Origin: Eucalyptus grandis
Taxonomy: Eukaryota; Streptophyta; Magnoliopsida; Myrtales; Myrtaceae
Assembly: GCF_016545825.1 (NCBI RefSeq)
Contig: NC_052621.1
Span: 6,534,199 to 6,598,198 of the forward strand
DNA: 64,000 nucleotides
Direction: 5' to 3'
In this document: positions 60,621 to 64,000 of the stretch, one piece after another
Numbering within the stretch: position 1 is the stretch's first letter
Layout of the letters: each line of letters begins with the position of its first letter
Position numbers and translations under genes: made by a program
Notes under the pieces: model-generated
Databases searched by the model: none
Seen by the model: the letters and a program-made list of their open reading frames with translations, nothing else
Told to the model about the DNA's origin: nothing

Positions 60621-63600
60621 GTACACAGTGGATTCAGCTGTCTCTATTCGTGTTCCTATGCGCAAATTGATAATGTTTAGCTGGTTGATTACATGCTCAA
60701 TTGCTGCATTACTTTTCATATGTGTATCATCTGCTTCGTGGGGAATGGTTGGGATAGCACAGTCTTTTTCATCTTTATTACAAGTTCTAGGGCTCATCAC
60801 TTTGATCCCCTAGGGAGACTGTTTAGTATTATGCTGCCTTGGCCAGATATTCCATATCTTAGATGAACGATTTAATATGAGGAAGGGTTTTCAGATACAC
60901 CAGGAGCTGGACATTTATTTGATGGTTTCTGTTCTTATGAAGTAGCATCCTGACTTTGGATATTCAATCTGATATCATTCACGAGCAGAAATTGTTTGAA
61001 ACTTGTCATCAACATGGAGGTCATTTAGGTTAGCTGCACAATTTTGGTCTAGTGATAATTCTTCTTCTTCTTTTTTAAAGTTATTCTTGTTTGGGTGCAA
61101 GTTAGCATTCCTTAAGGAGATCCTTATGTTGCTATTTTGGAAGATCTTTCCATCTATTCACTCGAAAGGACGATTCCTTACATTTGTCAACCCTCCTTCG
61201 AAATGAAAATTCCTCAAATTCGTCTTTTTGAAAAATGACTGCTGATTGTATTACTTGTACAATGATCTGCTAATCTGCAAATATGTTGATGAAAATTACA
61301 GCTTTAGATTTTCCATTTGCTGTTTTGAATTTCTTAGTCCACATAGTTGCTACTTTGAGTTAATTCTGGGAAATATTGGCCTATGTAGGGTTGTTGATAG
61401 TAAAAATGCTTGGCTAATTACAAAGGGCATAACCAGACATTAAAGAGCGAGGCTTTTATTTCATAGGGTAGGCAGCCGACAGTGTGGTAAAAAATTCTAG
61501 GCTGTGACTTCTCTTTTCCAGGGAATCATGGTTAGGCATGTTTAGCCAGGCGTGTGCTTTGCACTGAGGCTATTAGGCGCAAAGCACCAAGGCAATCGCA
61601 TGATATTTCGATGGGCTTGAGAAAATAATCTCTCTTTCAAGAAGGCCCTTCTGTCAATTTAGTTGAAAAAATTTAGCCATTGTGTCACACCAAAAAAGAA
61701 AGTTTCAGGACCGAAACATCTTCTATACTATTGAAGCAGAAAGTTGAGGTGTTTTCCGAACTTTTGCTACAGTAGTGCGTCAAGCTCATTAGTATTTTTG
61801 TGGATTTGTTTTTACTTGGACACTATAAAAGATTTAATCGAGAATAGCTTGCAATGAAAACTATGAGAAAAGCAGCAGCAGTTACTGGCATATCATCTGC
61901 GATTGGATTTGTTTTAAGATACTTACTACCTATTTTCAGTTCCCGTGCCTGGCATTTTGGTGTCCCAATGCTTTAGGTGCACCTTTTGCCTTTGACTTCA
62001 CTGGTGGAAGGCTTATTGGTCATCCATCCTGACCGAGCCTTGTAGGATATTGGTCTTATCAAGTTAGATTGTCAAAAGCTTCCTTGTCCACAAGGTGTAT
62101 TGCCTTTGTTGTATCTATAAGATTATCTCATAATTGAAGTGAACTTTATGGTTTTCTAAGGAAGGCATTGTTCATTGGCTGGTTTGATTATTAATCAGAA
62201 TCACTCCCCCTTGTGGAAAACATCTCAATTCTATACCCTGATTACGTCCTGAATCAAGTTGTGTGGGTTGATGCTAATTGGGTTTTGATTTAGGGCAATG
62301 TTGATTGGAGAATTGACATAGGTACAGAGGCCTTTAACCTTTTGTCCCTTTGGTAGTGTTGAGGCTCACTTTCATAGTAAATTGGTGGATGGCCCATTTG
62401 ACGCATTGGTCTAAATTATTAGTCATTGGCTCAAATTTGTGTATATAGTACCAAATTAGAAGTAATTATCATTTTTTTATATTTTACCATGCAAATGATA
62501 AATATGAAACATCCTCATCATATATGTTGTCATGATGGGTGATTTACAACATTTAAATTAATTCAAAAGTTATTTATCTTATGGATTATATTCTGAAGTG
62601 ATCACCTTATCTGTCATAGTGATGGATATTTTTGCAAAAGTAAGAGAAGCATTCTCATGCATTTTATCTAGTAGTTTTTCCCTGGAGATATTTTATGTAT
62701 ATATATATCGATGCTCTCACACAAGCACATTGGCATTAATTGAGCTATTTTCAAATACCCGCCACCAATTAGGTAATTGAAACTATCACCCACATGTGTA
62801 TGATGAATTTTCTATATTAACAAATAGTATCACATACTAAGAGATTGCCTATATGGTTTTTGCATTATTTTTTTTCAATTGGATGAAGGCTGCGTTTGGT
62901 TCAGTATTTCCAAGGGGCTTTCAGGCCGCCCCTTGGGGAAATGCTGGACCATTTGGTTCAACTTTGAAGCCGGTTTTCGGCTTTTAGCTTTCAACTTGCC
63001 TTCAAAATGCTTAAATTATTTTTTTCCTTCCAAAACTACCCTCACTAATTCTTCATATTTCCAATTTTGCCCCTGATTATTATTTTTCAATTGAAAAAGG
63101 AATACTGTATGTGCATGTTAAATTTCTGGTTAAGTACAGATTTAGTCTCTTAAGCTTCTACATCTGTGCAATTTGATCCACTTAACTTTTATTTGGTTAA
63201 ATCAAGTCCTTTAATTTTGTGGGTTGTGCGGTATGGTCCTCTTAAGTTTTAAATTGTCCAATGAAGTCCTCTTACTTTCCAATTTGTGCAAAGGAATCCT
63301 CTGATCAGCCACTCTAATTAATTTGTGAAATTAATTAAAGACCTGGCACTGCTTATGTGTCAAAAAATGACACATCATGTTAATTTGGTGCCAAATGAGC
63401 AAAAAACAAATGAGAAAACAAGAAAAAGGAAATTGTAATTTAACTATATTAGTTCTAGTGGGTAAACAAAGCACTTGATTCCACAAATTAAGAAAGTTAG
63501 ATGATTTATTGCACAAGACAAAAGTTAGAGGACAAAATTACTCAAATCCAGAAAGTTCGAGGACTTGATTGCACACCATACAAGTTAAGAGGGAGCAATT

Positions 63601-64000
63601 GCACAAATGCAAAGACTTAAAGGACTAGATCTGTAATTAACACTTCAATTTTTAAATGCCTTTCTATTTTAAAGTAGTTGACACAAATTATAGACCTAAC
63701 TTGTTTCTTATGCATAACATTTGTGTTATAGGAGCTGGTTGTTTTGAATCCATCATATAGCACGATCATTTATTCGAAAATCATATTAGTAACTAGCTAT
63801 ATTGTTGTGTGTTTCGCATGAGAGTTAGAAAAAGTTAGTAAGAAGTTCACCTTCATATTAAGTTGCATAGAAGTAATTTATAATAAGTGAACATTTTTGT
63901 TTATTATTTGCCCTTATGATTAGGTAGGAAATGATTTTAAGTAAGAATAGTTCAGATATGTCTATAAAGATTTATATAGATTTTTTGAACTTATCAGTGA
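60621..64000 (+). other. intron (at least 3.4 kb) of the ERI1-like gene
   Basis: Follows the donor CAG|GTACAC. No continuation of the exonuclease domain (next conserved block would hold the Exo II motif) was seen up to the end of the window. It is AT-rich and contains one MITE-like element at 63128-63642. Confidence 0.6.
63128..63642. mobile_element. MITE-like element F (about 515 bp) with sub-terminal tandem units
   Basis: The left end GGTTAAGTACAGATTTAGTC and the reverse-complemented right end (T)GTTAATTACAGATCTAGTC match well. Arms of about 180 bp are each made of four to five units of about 35 bp of the type 'ttgtgcaat..agtcct.ttaactttt'. The centre (about 63300-63420) is non-coding and contains a small 'tgtgtca..tgacaca' palindrome. 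Confidence 0.8.

Noticed and set aside
1..64000. CRISPR arrays, bacterial operons, phage or defence systems
   Set aside because: The window is plant nuclear DNA with spliceosomal introns; no regularly spaced repeats of CRISPR type and no prokaryotic gene clusters were seen.

Overview
The window is nuclear DNA of a flowering plant, almost certainly a eudicot. Genes have many short exons split by AT-rich introns, most with GT-AG ends. The proteins are plant types (class B heat shock factor, plant F-box protein, DUF1645 protein), and TA/T-rich spacers are full of miniature transposons and GA/CT microsatellites. A woody rosid is likely; the species is not determinable from what I can see.

Layout. 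480-22156 (+): almost all of the proteasome adaptor ECM29, with 34 exons traced (1,751 residues plus stop); only the first exon(s) lie before the window. One intron carries a 285-bp TRIM retrotransposon with intact LTRs and target-site duplication. 24548-27345 (+): a small plant protein of unknown function (143 aa, 7 exons). 28533-30973 (+): a METTL-type (Methyltransf_16) methyltransferase of 240 aa in 8 exons, one intron being a U12-type AT-AC intron and another GC-AG. 32723-34259 (+): DUF1645 family protein (386 aa). 35065-38900 (-): plant F-box protein (395 aa) with a GC-AG intron. 45464-46779 (-): heat shock factor HSFB4-type (308 aa). 58418-60620 (+): 5' part of an ERI1-like DEDDh exonuclease gene that runs out of the window; its start codon is overlapped by a short upstream ORF.

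Two gene-poor blocks separate the genes: 38.9-45.5 kb and 46.8-58.4 kb. The second contains at least five inverted-repeat MITE-like elements; a sixth lies in the last intron (63128-63642). Several share a design of long imperfect terminal inverted repeats built from tandem sub-units.

The genes do not form one pathway; this is ordinary plant gene order. From memory, homologues of ECM29, the methyltransferase, the F-box protein and a DUF1645 protein also lie close together on Arabidopsis chromosome 2 (around At2g26530-At2g26850), so the left half probably keeps ancestral synteny. I saw no new multi-gene system. The most notable items are the AT-AC intron, the TRIM element close to a splice site, the overlapping uORF and the MITE cluster.
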